Positions 53,812 through 63,159 of a stretch of 64,000 nucleotides of DNA are shown here, piece after piece (within the stretch, counting starts at the first letter, position 1; the number at the start of each line of letters is the position of its first letter). The stretch is from NCBI RefSeq assembly GCF_003346715.1, contig NZ_QQPQ01000019.1:1-64000 (forward strand), in the 5' to 3' direction. The position numbers and the translations under genes were made by a program. The notes under the pieces are model-generated. The model did not search any database. It was given only the letters and a program-made list of their open reading frames with translations, and was not told the DNA's origin. The stretch is from Oceanispirochaeta sp. M1. Lineage in GTDB: Bacteria > Spirochaetota > Spirochaetia > DSM-2461.

Positions 53812-54822
53812 TTATCTTTTACAGGTTGTATTTCTTACAATAAGTTCAGGTTCCAGCAATATTCTCTGGGGCAGGGTCTTATTGCCTTCATTCTTATTTT
53901 TAATTTCATCAAGTACAAGTTTGGTCATTATCCTGCCTATGCTGTACTTAGGCTGTTTGATTGTTGTCAGCTCAATTTGAGGAAGGTGTGAAAAGCTGAT
54001 ATTATCAAAACCTATGACACCGAAATCTTTTCCGGGTTTTATCCCCTTTTCGGCAAGAAACTGTAGAACACCAAGTGCCATAACATCATTCCCTGCAAAT
54101 ACAGAATCGATATCTGAGTGTTCTCTAAACATCTGTTTTGCCATGTTGTATCCACTTTTAATATTATAGTCACCGATATAAAGCAGTGATTCATCAAATT
54201 TTAGAGAGTGTTCTTCATAGGCTTCATAGAATCCGTCTCGTCTATATATTCCGGCACTGGATTTCCAGGGACCGTGTAATATGGCGGTCTTTTTGTATCC
54301 ACAGTCAATCAGATGGTTAGCAGCAATAGTTCCACCTTTCTTATTATCTACACTGACCGAGCTGAATTTATTACTCATCATCCAGGTTTCATATCCGATT
54401 ACCGGTACATTCACATCTTCAAGCATTTTGGTACTTCGCTCACCAATGGATTTTGCAATAATCCCATCAACCTGTTTCTGCTGAATAGTATGAATATTGT
54501 CAACTTCCTTGTCACTGCTCCAGTTTGAAATAGACAGGAATACATCGTAATTATTGGCATTTGCAGTTTCAATAATTGCTGTTGTGATCTCTCCGAAAAG
54601 GGGATTGATAATATCAGGCATCAGAATACCGATTGTCTTTGTCTCATTGCTTACAAGACCTCTTGCAATTACGTTGGGATGGTATCCCATTTTTTCTGCG
54701 GTCTCCATTACAAGTTTTCGGGTCTCTTCACTGACACCCGGTTTGTTGTTAAGTGCTCTGGATACAGAGGAAAAATTAAGGCCAAGTTTTTGTGCAATAT
54801 CTTTTATAGTTATTTTCGCCAT
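53812..54822 (-). CDS. LacI-family transcriptional regulator, likely of the inositol operon
   Basis: 336 residues. Classical LacI head TIKDIAQKLGLNFSSVSRALNNKPGVSEETR (residues 3-33, quoted in part: IKDIAQKLGLNFSSVSRAL) with hinge helix, then the periplasmic-binding-like effector domain (IGILMPDIINPLFGE, VFAGNDVMALGVLQFL, GVIGFDNI). Divergent from the inositol genes, with LacI-type operator sequence in the shared region and again before the binding-protein gene, so it is probably the repressor of this operon, released by inositol or an intermediate. Confidence 0.9.
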   Translation of the reverse strand: MAKITIKDIAQKLGLNFSSVSRALNNKPGVSEETRKLVMETAEKMGYHPNVIARGLVSNETKTIGILMPDIINPLFGEITTAIIETANANNYDVFLSISNWSSDKEVDNIHTIQQKQVDGIIAKSIGERSTKMLEDVNVPVIGYETWMMSNKFSSVSVDNKKGGTIAANHLIDCGYKKTAILHGPWKSSAGIYRRDGFYEAYEEHSLKFDESLLYIGDYNIKSGYNMAKQMFREHSDIDSVFAGNDVMALGVLQFLAEKGIKPGKDFGVIGFDNISFSHLPQIELTTIKQPKYSIGRIMTKLVLDEIKNKNEGNKTLPQRILLEPELIVRNTTCKR

Positions 54823-54909
54823 TCGACAATGTTCTATTATTTTAACAGTGATGTAAAGCTAAATCAGTGACAAAAAATCATGTAAATGCATGAATTTGCG
54901 TATCTTTTG

Positions 54910-54953
54910 TTTACAGAGGTGCGAAATCAGGCAACAATAGGGCAATCGTTTGT
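54910..54953 (+). promoter_or_regulatory. Promoter of iolE-like gene with LacI-type operator
   Basis: TTTACA (54910-54915), 17 bases, AACAAT (54933-54938), followed at once by GCAATCGTTTGT (54942-54953), an imperfect copy of the palindromic site found at 55963. The position just past the -10 fits repression by the divergent LacI protein. Confidence 0.65.
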
Positions 54954-54971
54954 TTTGATATGGAGAATCAT

Positions 54972-55874
54972 ATGAAATTAAATTTAGCTGTTGCACCCTG
55001 TTCCTGGGGTATCGAAGACCCTGATAACATAAATAATCCCCCCTGGGAAAGGGTGCTGGATGAAGCAGGGAAATCAGGCTTTACAGCTGTTGAACTGGGA
55101 CCCTATGGTTACCTGCCCACTGAAGCAGCTCTGTTAAAAAAAAATCTTGATTTCAGGGGTCTGGAGCTTATTGCCGGTACTATCTATGACAATCTTACAG
55201 CCACCGCAGATCTGCAGGCTCTGACACAGAAGACAAAGGGTATCTGCAGTCTGATGTCCAGGGTTTGTGATGGAGAACAGAACGGATATCTTGTTATTAT
55301 CGATTCTGTTAAGGACGTAAGGAATACTACTGCAGGTCATTCGGAATCGGCAGTCAGGCTGCCAGCCGATGAATGGAAGCAGATGATGGATAATATTAAA
55401 GTGATTTCGAAGGTTGCCGGAGAGTATGGGGTCAGACCTGTAATTCATCCCCATGCGGGGGGTTATATAGAATTTATGGATGAAACTGATAGATTCCTGA
55501 ATGATATTTCAGAAGATATTGCAGGGCTGTGTCTCGATACAGGTCATCTTTATTATGCAGGTGACAATCCTGCTGAAGTTCTTACAAAATTGTCCTCAAG
55601 ACTGGAATATGTACATTTTAAAGATATAAATTCTTCTGTTTATGAAAGAGCATTAAGTGAAAATATGGGCTTTTTCGATGCCTGTAATCTGGGTGTCATG
55701 TGCTCAATCGGTGCAGGGTGTGTAGACTATAATTCTATTTTTTCTGCTCTGGACGGCATGAAATATGATGGATGGGTGACAATCGAACAGGAGCGAGATC
55801 CTAAAAATTCAGCCGGGACATTGGAAGATCTCAGGAATAGCCATGGATATCTTATTGATTCATTGAAGGGTTGA
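54972..55874 (+). CDS. iolE: Sugar phosphate isomerase/epimerase-fold protein, probable inosose dehydratase
   Basis: 300-residue xylose-isomerase-like TIM barrel. AVAPCSWGIEDPDNINNPPW at the N terminus, VIHPHAGGYIEF, LCLDTGHLYYAG, YVHFKDI and the C-terminal TIEQERDP supply the metal-ligand pattern expected for IolE, which dehydrates scyllo-inosose. An ATG at 54960 is in frame but contains the GGAG ribosome site of the ATG at 54972. It heads the operon with inositol genes, which makes IolE more likely than a generic epimerase. Confidence 0.8.
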   Translation: MKLNLAVAPCSWGIEDPDNINNPPWERVLDEAGKSGFTAVELGPYGYLPTEAALLKKNLDFRGLELIAGTIYDNLTATADLQALTQKTKGICSLMSRVCDGEQNGYLVIIDSVKDVRNTTAGHSESAVRLPADEWKQMMDNIKVISKVAGEYGVRPVIHPHAGGYIEFMDETDRFLNDISEDIAGLCLDTGHLYYAGDNPAEVLTKLSSRLEYVHFKDINSSVYERALSENMGFFDACNLGVMCSIGAGCVDYNSIFSALDGMKYDGWVTIEQERDPKNSAGTLEDLRNSHGYLIDSLKG

Positions 55875-55929
55875 TCTAATTAACTTTGATGTCTTGGAAA
55901 GAAAGTTTGGAAATTCACAAAGAAATTAT

Positions 55930-55972
55930 TTGACAAATTCCTGAAGTCGTTTAATAATGAAGCAAACGTTTG
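55930..55972 (+). promoter_or_regulatory. Second promoter and LacI operator, before the binding-protein gene
   Basis: TTGACA (55930-55935), 16 bases, TAATAA (55952-55957), followed by CAAACGTTTG (55963-55972), a perfect 10-bp palindrome, flanked as gCAAACGTTTGt. The operator begins six bases after the -10, the same layout as at the iolE promoter. Confidence 0.8.
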
Positions 55973-56028
55973 TTTGAATTGTGGGATTTTGTCGCATTCA
56001 GATAACAAAAAAACGGAGGAATTTTTTT

Positions 56029-56979
56029 ATGAATAAGAAAATTATAATAGGAGTTGCAGTACTGGTTGTGCTCATCGTATCTATTGTTTTTGTAGTCACT
56101 GGGAGACAGGGTCAGGAAAGCAAAACATTGAAAATTGGTGCTGCAATGAGTAGTTTTTCTGATAAAGGACAAACTTATCTTCAAGACGGAGTTCGCGCTT
56201 TTGATGCTGAATATGATGATGTAGAAATTATTATGACAGATGCAAAAGATGACCCCGCAGTTCAGCTGAATCAGGTTGAAACACTTCTGGTTAAGGGTGT
56301 CGATGCTATTCTGATTGTACCTGTTGATATTTCTGCACTGAAGCCTGTTTTCAAGAAATGTAAAGAAGATGGCGTAAAACTGGTAATTGCCAACAGAATG
56401 CCCGCTGAAGAATTTCATAATGAGTTTGATGTATATACAGGTTCTGAATCAATTCAGGCAGGTATTCTTCAGGCCGAGTGGGTTGCCGAAGCCATGCAGC
56501 CCGAGGGTGGAACAGTCGGTATCCTGATGGGACCATTGGGACATGAAGCTGCCCGTATGAGAACTGAAGGTAATAAGCAGGTCTTTGCTAAATACGACAA
56601 TATTGAAATCGTCATGGACGCTGTAGCCAGCTGGGATAGAGCCAAAGGAATGCAGGTTGCGGAAAACTGGATTCAGAGCGGTGCTAATCTTGACGCTATC
56701 CTCTGTAATAATGATGAAATGGCTATTGGAACTCTTCTGGCTGCTGAAGGTGCAAACCTTGCGGATGCAGATATCATTATCGCCGGTGTAGATGCCACTC
56801 CCGATGCTCTTGAGTATCTTGGTAAAGGTCTGGATGTAACAGTATTCCAGAACATGAATGCCCAGGGATACAACGGTGCAGCGGCTGCATATAAACTGGC
56901 AAAAGGTGAGAGTGTTGAAAAGTGGGACTGGATTCCCTTTGAAACTGTTGATCCTGCAAATATGAGTGAATATAAATAA
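56029..56979 (+). CDS. Ribose/inositol-type ABC transporter binding protein
   Basis: 316-residue family 2 solute-binding protein (LacI/ribose-binding fold). An N-terminal hydrophobic segment (residues 5-24) lacks an obvious cleavage site or lipobox, so it may stay membrane-anchored. Conserved blocks are LVKGVDAILIVPVDISALKP, GILMGPLGHEAARMRTEG (in part) and ILCNNDEMAIG. CGGAGGA lies nine bases before the ATG at 56029, so the frame's earlier GTG at 55981 is not used. The flanking Iol genes point to myo-inositol as ligand. Confidence 0.88.
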   Translation: MNKKIIIGVAVLVVLIVSIVFVVTGRQGQESKTLKIGAAMSSFSDKGQTYLQDGVRAFDAEYDDVEIIMTDAKDDPAVQLNQVETLLVKGVDAILIVPVDISALKPVFKKCKEDGVKLVIANRMPAEEFHNEFDVYTGSESIQAGILQAEWVAEAMQPEGGTVGILMGPLGHEAARMRTEGNKQVFAKYDNIEIVMDAVASWDRAKGMQVAENWIQSGANLDAILCNNDEMAIGTLLAAEGANLADADIIIAGVDATPDALEYLGKGLDVTVFQNMNAQGYNGAAAAYKLAKGESVEKWDWIPFETVDPANMSEYK

Positions 56980-56996
56980 TATTTTTTTTTGAATAA

Positions 56997-57021
56997 GAGG
57001 GGAGCGATTTTCGCTCCCCTC
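56997..57021 (+). terminator. Strong hairpin between inositol binding protein and ATPase genes
   Basis: Arms gaggggagcga (56997-57007) and tcgctcccctc (57011-57021) pair perfectly around three bases. A T run precedes it, gctttaataa follows. It probably ends or attenuates most transcripts to favour the binding protein. Confidence 0.75.
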
Positions 57022-57062
57022 GCTTTAATAAGACGTAAGTTATTTAAGAAGCGGGAGTCTTT

Positions 57063-58568
57063 ATGAGTACGGAAAATGTCCTGGAGATGAGAGGTGTTTC
57101 AAAATCCTTTCCGGGTGTAAAAGCATTAAAAAATGTTGATCTTTCTATTAGAAAGGGAACCGTACACGCTCTTATGGGTGAAAACGGAGCGGGTAAATCC
57201 ACTTTGATGAAGATCCTTTATGGTGTGTATCAGCCTGATGAGGGCGAAGTAATTTTTAAGGGCAGTCCCTATGTGGTAAAAAGCCCTATTGATGCCCTTA
57301 ACGGTGGTATCAGTATGATTCCCCAGGAAATAAGCCCTGTGCCGAATCTGACCGTTGCCAGTAATGTTTTTTTAGGTAAAGAGATCACTACGGGACGTGG
57401 TTTTAATCTTGTAAATCAGAAACAGATGGTAAAAGAGACTCAAGCCCTGTTTGATGAATTAGAAATAGATATCGACCCCACGGTTATGATGTCTGAAATA
57501 AGTATTGCAAATGCTCAGCTTGTTGCTATTGCAACAGCTGTATCCTATAACACGGATCTGGTTATCATGGATGAACCAACCTCCGCCTTAACAGAAAAAG
57601 AGATTGATAAGCTCTACAAGATCATCAAAGATCTTAAAGAGAAGAAAAAAATCGCTATCATATATATATCACATAAACTGGATGAAATTTTCTCCATTTG
57701 TGATGAAGTATCTGTTCTCAGGGATGGTGAGTATATCGGTTCAGATCTGATTGAAAATTTTAACAAGGACAGTCTGATCAGTATGATGGTCGGACGATCT
57801 ATGGATGAATTTTTTCATAAGGAAATTGTCGAAATCGGTGAAGTAGTTCTTGAGGTTAAGAATCTGACTCTATCTAAAAAGTTTGAAAACATCAGTTTTA
57901 AACTCAGACAGGGAGAAGTTCTGGGAGTTGCCGGGCTGATGGGTGCCGGACGTACAGAGGTTATGGAAGCCATATTCGGCTTTGTACCCGCAGAATCCGG
58001 TGAAATATATATGGATGGAGTAAAGGTTGATATTAAAGAACCTATTGATGCCATCAATCATGGTATTGCCTTTGTAACGGAAGACAGGAAGCAGACAGGT
58101 ATTTTTCCTGAACTGTCCATCAAAGACAATATAATCATGCCCGATGTGAGCACTTATCTGAAGCATGGACTTCTTGATGCTAAGAAAATAAAGAAAAACT
58201 GCCAGGACCAGAGAGAGGCTATTTCAATCAAGACGCCCACCCTGGAACAGCTTATAAAGAATCTATCAGGTGGTAATCAGCAGAAAGTACTGATTTCGCG
58301 CTGGCTTCTGACAACACCGGAAGTTCTGATTCTTGATGAACCCACCAGGGGTATCGATGTGGGTGCTAAATCCGAGATTCATCGACTGATCGGTGAGCTC
58401 GCAAAAATGGGTAAAAGTATCATAATGGTTTCTTCTGAAATGCCCGAGATACTCTCCATGAGTGACAGAATTATGGTCATGCATGAAGGGAAATATTCCG
58501 GTGAAATTAATCGGGATGAAGCAACACAGGAAAAAATACTACAGCTTGCCACTGGCGAACAGCTGTAA
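57063..58568 (+). CDS. Ribose/inositol-type ABC transporter ATPase (two domains)
   Basis: 501-residue ATPase with two ABC cassettes, the CUT2 form. Domain 1: Walker A GENGAGKST, signature replaced by ISIANAQ, Walker B LVIMDEPTSAL. Domain 2: the degenerate Walker A LMGAGRTE, signature LSGGNQQK and Walker B LILDEPTRGIDVG. The asymmetry is normal for RbsA-like proteins. It partners the binding protein upstream and the single permease downstream. Confidence 0.93.
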   Translation: MSTENVLEMRGVSKSFPGVKALKNVDLSIRKGTVHALMGENGAGKSTLMKILYGVYQPDEGEVIFKGSPYVVKSPIDALNGGISMIPQEISPVPNLTVASNVFLGKEITTGRGFNLVNQKQMVKETQALFDELEIDIDPTVMMSEISIANAQLVAIATAVSYNTDLVIMDEPTSALTEKEIDKLYKIIKDLKEKKKIAIIYISHKLDEIFSICDEVSVLRDGEYIGSDLIENFNKDSLISMMVGRSMDEFFHKEIVEIGEVVLEVKNLTLSKKFENISFKLRQGEVLGVAGLMGAGRTEVMEAIFGFVPAESGEIYMDGVKVDIKEPIDAINHGIAFVTEDRKQTGIFPELSIKDNIIMPDVSTYLKHGLLDAKKIKKNCQDQREAISIKTPTLEQLIKNLSGGNQQKVLISRWLLTTPEVLILDEPTRGIDVGAKSEIHRLIGELAKMGKSIIMVSSEMPEILSMSDRIMVMHEGKYSGEINRDEATQEKILQLATGEQL

Positions 58569-58591
58569 TTCTTAAGGAGGTTTTGTAGACC

Positions 58592-59581
58592 ATGACTCAG
58601 CAAAATACATTAGGAAGGCCCTCAATAGGTGCTTTCATGAGTAAATATGGAATCGTAGTTATTTTTATTGGAATGTGTCTGATTTTATCAATAGTATCAC
58701 CGGCATTTCGTTCCATGAGGAATGTCACCAATGTAATCCGTCAGGTTTCTATTATCGGTATTGTTTCCATGGGTGTTACATTTTGTATTATTACAACTGG
58801 TATAGATCTTTCTTCCGGTTCAATGATTGCCTTGATTTCAGTTGTTGTGGCATCTTTGTCACAGAACTCAGTTAACCCTGATCAACCTATCAGTGTTGTT
58901 ATGCCAATAGCTTTTGGTATTGGCATCGCTCTTATCCTCGGTCTGGCTTTAGGATCTGTAAACGGAACACTCCATGCTTATGGAAAGATCCCGCCCTTTA
59001 TTGCCACTCTGGGTATGATGACAGTCGCCCGTGGAGCCGCAGCACTCTTTACACAGGGACGTCCTGTGGGTGATTTGAAAGATACTTTTACTTTTATCGG
59101 TACAGGAAACTTTCTGAATGTTCCCCTTCCGATCTTAATTTATATTGCTATGGGAATACTGTCTCATATCTTATTGAGCAAGACAAAATTCGGACGCCAT
59201 GTCTTTGCAATCGGTGGTAATGAACAGGCCGCCAGGATCTGCGGTATCAATGTTAGAAAAACACTGGTCAAGGTATATGCCTATGCCGGATTCCTGACAG
59301 CTGTATCTGCAATTCTTCTTACAGCCAGAACTTCTGCAGGTAACCCCACATACGGAGTTTCCTACGAACTTGATGCTATTGCTTCTACTGTTATCGGCGG
59401 TACTTCCCTCAGCGGTGGTATCGGATCTATTCCCTTCTGTGTTATCGGTGCTCTGATTATCGGTGTATTGAATAACGGTATGGACCTTCTGGGTGTGAAT
59501 GCCTACTGGCAGCAGATTGCGAAAGGTGTGATTATCGTCGTTGCTGTTCTTATTGATGCCCGTAAACAGAAAAGAAAGTAA
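58592..59581 (+). CDS. Ribose/inositol-type ABC transporter permease
   Basis: 329-residue CUT2 permease with about nine or ten hydrophobic segments; FCIITTGIDLSSGSMIALIS, GLALGSVNGTLHAYGKIPPF and VIGGTSLSGGIGSIPF are family landmarks. AAGGAGG lies seven to nine bases before the ATG. It probably forms a homodimeric channel for inositol. Confidence 0.93.
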   Translation: MTQQNTLGRPSIGAFMSKYGIVVIFIGMCLILSIVSPAFRSMRNVTNVIRQVSIIGIVSMGVTFCIITTGIDLSSGSMIALISVVVASLSQNSVNPDQPISVVMPIAFGIGIALILGLALGSVNGTLHAYGKIPPFIATLGMMTVARGAAALFTQGRPVGDLKDTFTFIGTGNFLNVPLPILIYIAMGILSHILLSKTKFGRHVFAIGGNEQAARICGINVRKTLVKVYAYAGFLTAVSAILLTARTSAGNPTYGVSYELDAIASTVIGGTSLSGGIGSIPFCVIGALIIGVLNNGMDLLGVNAYWQQIAKGVIIVVAVLIDARKQKRK

Positions 59582-59590
59582 GTCTTTGTT

Positions 59591-59636
59591 TACCTGGACC
59601 TTTCATCCGCTTAGCTCCGGGAGGAAGGTCCAGGTA
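59591..59636 (+). terminator. Long hairpin after the inositol permease gene
   Basis: TACCTGGACCTT (59591-59602) and AAGGTCCAGGTA (59625-59636) pair perfectly over 12 bp around a 22-base loop; tttat follows. It divides the transporter genes from the catabolic genes and may be a partial terminator or an mRNA processing/stability element. Confidence 0.7.
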
Positions 59637-59683
59637 TTTATCCATAAATAAACGGATCGCTTATAGCACTGGGAGAGTCATTT

Positions 59684-60367
59684 ATGGCAGTTATTACAAT
59701 TTCTAGAAAACTCGGCAGTATGGGGACATATGTCGGTAGAAAACTGGCTGAAAAGCTGGGATATGATTATATAGATAAAAATCATCTTTCAAAGATAATG
59801 AAAGAATATGGCTTCAGTAAATTTGATAACATTTATGATACCATCCCGAGTATGCGGGAAAGGTATGATGAATACCGTGAAATGACAATCAATTTTCTGG
59901 CTGAGGTTATTCTTGCTGTTGCACAGCATGATAACGTTGTAATTGCCGGACGAGGAAGTTTTGGACTCCTCGACAGTTATTCAGATGTAATCAATATTCG
60001 TATCAAGGCTCCTGAATCCTGCAGAGTACACCGAATCATGGAAGATCGTAATTTATCTGATAGGGATGCCCGGACACTGGTCCGGGAAAATGATAAGGTT
60101 CGCCGTTCCTTTGTAGAATCAGATTTTCGTTTTGATTACAACAATTCGACCGAGTTTGACCTTATTCTCGATACAAGTATTATTCCACCGGACCTATGTG
60201 TTGACTGGATATCCCAGGCCTATGATGTGACCAATGGAAAACGTGATGACGACAGACCCAGTGTTAAAACACTGAATATTGAGAAAGTGCTGGCCAAACA
60301 CGTGTCAGAAATGCTGGAACGATTTCGTGAGAATAAAGAAGTCATTGAGAATAGAACTGAGGAATAA
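59684..60367 (+). CDS. Cytidylate kinase-like family protein
   Basis: 227 residues of the cytidylate-kinase-like P-loop family (PF13189-like). The phosphate loop ISRKLGSMGTYVGRKLAEKL lies at the N terminus, IAGRGSFGLLDSYSD near 85 and the arginine-rich lid region (VHRIMEDRNLSDRDAR, VRENDKVRRSF) near 112-142. The substrate of this family is mostly unknown; they are often not true CMP kinases. Lying between the inositol importer and iolB, it may be a regulator or kinase tied to inositol use. That link is inference. Confidence 0.8.
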   Translation: MAVITISRKLGSMGTYVGRKLAEKLGYDYIDKNHLSKIMKEYGFSKFDNIYDTIPSMRERYDEYREMTINFLAEVILAVAQHDNVVIAGRGSFGLLDSYSDVINIRIKAPESCRVHRIMEDRNLSDRDARTLVRENDKVRRSFVESDFRFDYNNSTEFDLILDTSIIPPDLCVDWISQAYDVTNGKRDDDRPSVKTLNIEKVLAKHVSEMLERFRENKEVIENRTEE

Positions 60368-60486
60368 AGCTCTGAGAGCGGCCTCCGATCAGCATAGTAA
60401 TACATCAGAAAGCAGAAATTAATAGAGCTCATAATTATTGAATCTTGAATCATAGGATGGAGCTGTCCTTTCAGGAAGGAGAAGAA

Positions 60487-61293
60487 ATGGATTTAGAAGG
60501 CAAATGTAAGATAAGAAATAAAAATGGTTTCACCAAAGGATATACCGAAATTGTTTCAGAAATGAGCAATCCGGAAATGCTGATGACTTTTGGTGTTCTC
60601 AAATTGATGAAGGGTGATACTTTCAGCAATGATGAAAATCTGGAAAGAATTTTTTTACTGCTCCAGGGAGAAGTTGAACTCTCCTGGGATGGGAACAAAG
60701 AGATTGTGAAGCGGGGTAATCTCTATGATGATGATCCCAGAACCCTTCATCTTCCCCCCAATATTGAACTCACCATGAAATGCCTTGAAGACAATACTGA
60801 GTTTACCGTCCACAAGACAGAGAATGAAAAGGTCTTTCCTTCAAAACTATATGCCTCGGCAGAGCTTAGAAAAGAGACCCGGGGCAAGGGAACCATGAAC
60901 GAAACAGGTACCAGGCTGGTTCGAACAATCCTTGATGTTTCCATTACCGGTGATGCAAATTTTATGATTGGTGAAGATGTTCATTATCCCGGAAAATGGG
61001 CAGGTTTTCCTTCTCATTCCCATAATCAGCCCGAAATCTATTTTTACAGATTTCTTCCCGAAAATGGATTCGGTCTCTTAAAACTGGGTGATGAAGGTGT
61101 ATGCATGGAGCAGAATGATACAGTCATTATCCCACCGGATCTTGTACATCCTCAGGTGGCCGCACCAGGTTATGCAATGTACTTTCTCTGGGTTATTCGC
61201 CATCTGAAAGATAATCCCTATATCTCACCCAATTTTGAAGAACAGCATCTCTGGGCTGAAAAGCCTGGTGCAAAAATCTGGCCGGATAGATAG
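60487..61293 (+). CDS. iolB: 5-deoxy-glucuronate isomerase
   Basis: 268-residue bicupin enzyme of inositol breakdown converting 5-deoxy-glucuronate to 2-deoxy-5-keto-gluconate. The C-terminal cupin has the metal ligands in FPSHSHNQPEIYFYRF and DLVHPQVAAPGYAMYFLW. A longer frame opens at 60445, but AAGGAG precedes the ATG at 60487 by six bases. It is followed 11 bases later by iolC. Confidence 0.92.
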   Translation: MDLEGKCKIRNKNGFTKGYTEIVSEMSNPEMLMTFGVLKLMKGDTFSNDENLERIFLLLQGEVELSWDGNKEIVKRGNLYDDDPRTLHLPPNIELTMKCLEDNTEFTVHKTENEKVFPSKLYASAELRKETRGKGTMNETGTRLVRTILDVSITGDANFMIGEDVHYPGKWAGFPSHSHNQPEIYFYRFLPENGFGLLKLGDEGVCMEQNDTVIIPPDLVHPQVAAPGYAMYFLWVIRHLKDNPYISPNFEEQHLWAEKPGAKIWPDR

Positions 61294-61304
61294 GAGAAAC
61301 TGGA

Positions 61305-62315
61305 TTGACCCTTAACTTTGCTGAGAATAAAACAATTGATGTTATCTCTCTCGGACGCGCCGGAATTGACCTTAATGCTGTTGATATGAATGTTCCCATG
61401 GAAGAAAACATGACATTCAGAAAAACAGTAGGCGGGTCACCTGCCAATATTGCTGTAGCCTGTTCACAGTATGAGCTAAAAGTAGGTTTTATCGGGCGTG
61501 TTTCTGATGATCAGCATGGAAGGTATATCCGTAAGTTTTTTGAGACCAAGGGGATAGACACCACACATCTGATTGTTGATAAAGACGGGGGGATGAACGG
61601 CCTGGCATTTACGGAGATAATGTCTGCTGAAAACAGCAGTTACATTCTTCACCGTGATAATGTCGCCGATTTGAACCTGGGTATTGATGACATTGATGAT
61701 AGTTATATAAAGCAGTCAAAACTTCTGGTGATTTCCGGAACTGCTCTATCAAAGAGTCCCTCCAGGGAGGCTGTTTTTGCAGCCCTGGAGTATGCAGAAA
61801 AAAACGGATGCAAAGTTCTTCTGGATATTGATTACAGAAACTACACCTGGAAATCAGAAGAAGAGAGCGGTATATACCTCTCTCTGGCTGCAGAAAAGAG
61901 TCATATTATTATCGGTACCCGTGAAGAGTATGACATGCTGGAAAAATTTTCTAATCCCGGTAACAAGGATGATTCGGTAACAGCAGCACGCTGGTTTGAC
62001 TATAAGGCAGAACTCGTAATTGTTAAACATGGAAAAAAGGGCTCCTTTGCTTACACTGGGGATGGAAATATCACAAAGGGTTCAGTTTTTCCTGTAACCC
62101 CTCTGAAGACTATGGGGGCAGGGGATTCTTATGCCGGAGGTCTGATATTCGGTCTGATCAGCGGCAGAACTGTTGCTGAGGGTATGGAGATCGGTGCCGG
62201 AGCAGCCGCTATAGTTGTACAGAGCCCTGACTGCTCTGAATCAATGCCGACTCTGAAAGAGGTACAGGCATTCATCTCAGACTACAGGTCAGAGAAGGTT
62301 GATCATGCTGGTTAA
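61305..62315 (+). CDS. iolC: 5-dehydro-2-deoxygluconokinase
   Basis: 336-residue PfkB/ribokinase-family kinase that phosphorylates 2-deoxy-5-keto-gluconate. GRAGIDLNAVDMNV and VGGSPANIAVACS are the N-terminal signatures, and the catalytic Asp is in MGAGDSYAGGLIFGL. Start is a TTG at 61305 with GGAG eight bases before it; no ATG lies near. The gene overlaps iolJ by 11 bases. Confidence 0.92.
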   Translation: MTLNFAENKTIDVISLGRAGIDLNAVDMNVPMEENMTFRKTVGGSPANIAVACSQYELKVGFIGRVSDDQHGRYIRKFFETKGIDTTHLIVDKDGGMNGLAFTEIMSAENSSYILHRDNVADLNLGIDDIDDSYIKQSKLLVISGTALSKSPSREAVFAALEYAEKNGCKVLLDIDYRNYTWKSEEESGIYLSLAAEKSHIIIGTREEYDMLEKFSNPGNKDDSVTAARWFDYKAELVIVKHGKKGSFAYTGDGNITKGSVFPVTPLKTMGAGDSYAGGLIFGLISGRTVAEGMEIGAGAAAIVVQSPDCSESMPTLKEVQAFISDYRSEKVDHAG

Positions 62316-63159
62316 TATGACCGCCTGTGTCCATGAGGCATCATCGGGAGAGAGAATTGTTCCCGGGTTCAATGTATTCGGATTTGAAGATGCCCAGGCC
62401 GTAATAGATGCTGCCGAAAAATTTAATGCTCCTGTGATACTTATGTCAAATAAGGATGCAATTGAGCATATGGATCTGAGAAGCAGCGCTGCTCTGTACT
62501 GCTCTCTGGCTGAATCCACCAGGGTCCCTGTGATCATTCATTTAGACCATGCGAAAACGTTTGCTGAAATTTTGCGTGCCGTTGAAGCCGGTTATACATC
62601 GGTGATGTATGACGGATCGGCATTAAGCCTGGCAGATAATATTGAAAACACTAAACGTGTTCTTGAACTTGCCCGCAGCAGAAATGTATCGGTGGAAGCT
62701 GAAATCGGATCAGTTCCCTATACGGATAGAAATGAGGAGATAAAATCAATTCTGACTGTTCCTGAAGAGGCTGCTGCATTTATGAGGCAGGCTCCCGTAG
62801 ATGCTCTGGCTGTAGCTGTGGGTTCATTGCACAGAATGCAGACAAAGTCGGCCAGGATAGACTTTGAGCGTCTCAGAGACATTGAAGCTCTAACTGATGT
62901 TCCTCTGGTTATCCATGGAACATCGGGAATCGTTGATCAGGATGTCAAAGATCTGCTTAGGACAAATGTCGGGAAAATGAATATAGGAACGGCTCTGAGA
63001 ATGGCCTACGGAAAAGAGCTGAAAGAGGAAGTACTTTCAAAACCCGATGAATTCGACAGAGTTAAATTACTACGAAAACCAATGGCTGCTGTTCAGGCGG
63101 CAGCTGAAGAAAAATATCGACTGTTAGGTTGGAAAGAAATATATAGGGAGAAGTTATGA
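62305..63159 (+). CDS. iolJ: Class II aldolase, probable 2-deoxy-5-keto-gluconate-6-phosphate aldolase
   Basis: 284-residue class II fructose-bisphosphate-aldolase-like enzyme with zinc-ligand His in [10 protein letters not shown] and in VIHGTSG, the Glu-containing [11 protein letters not shown] and the phosphate-site region [15 protein letters not shown]. Between iolC and iolD it is most probably IolJ, splitting the IolC product into dihydroxyacetone phosphate and malonate semialdehyde. AGAAGG precedes the ATG at 62305 by six bases. It overlaps iolD by ATGA. Confidence 0.9.
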   Translation: MLVNMTACVHEASSGERIVPGFNVFGFEDAQAVIDAAEKFNAPVILMSNKDAIEHMDLRSSAALYCSLAESTRVPVIIHLDHAKTFAEILRAVEAGYTSVMYDGSALSLADNIENTKRVLELARSRNVSVEAEIGSVPYTDRNEEIKSILTVPEEAAAFMRQAPVDALAVAVGSLHRMQTKSARIDFERLRDIEALTDVPLVIHGTSGIVDQDVKDLLRTNVGKMNIGTALRMAYGKELKEEVLSKPDEFDRVKLLRKPMAAVQAAAEEKYRLLGWKEIYREKL

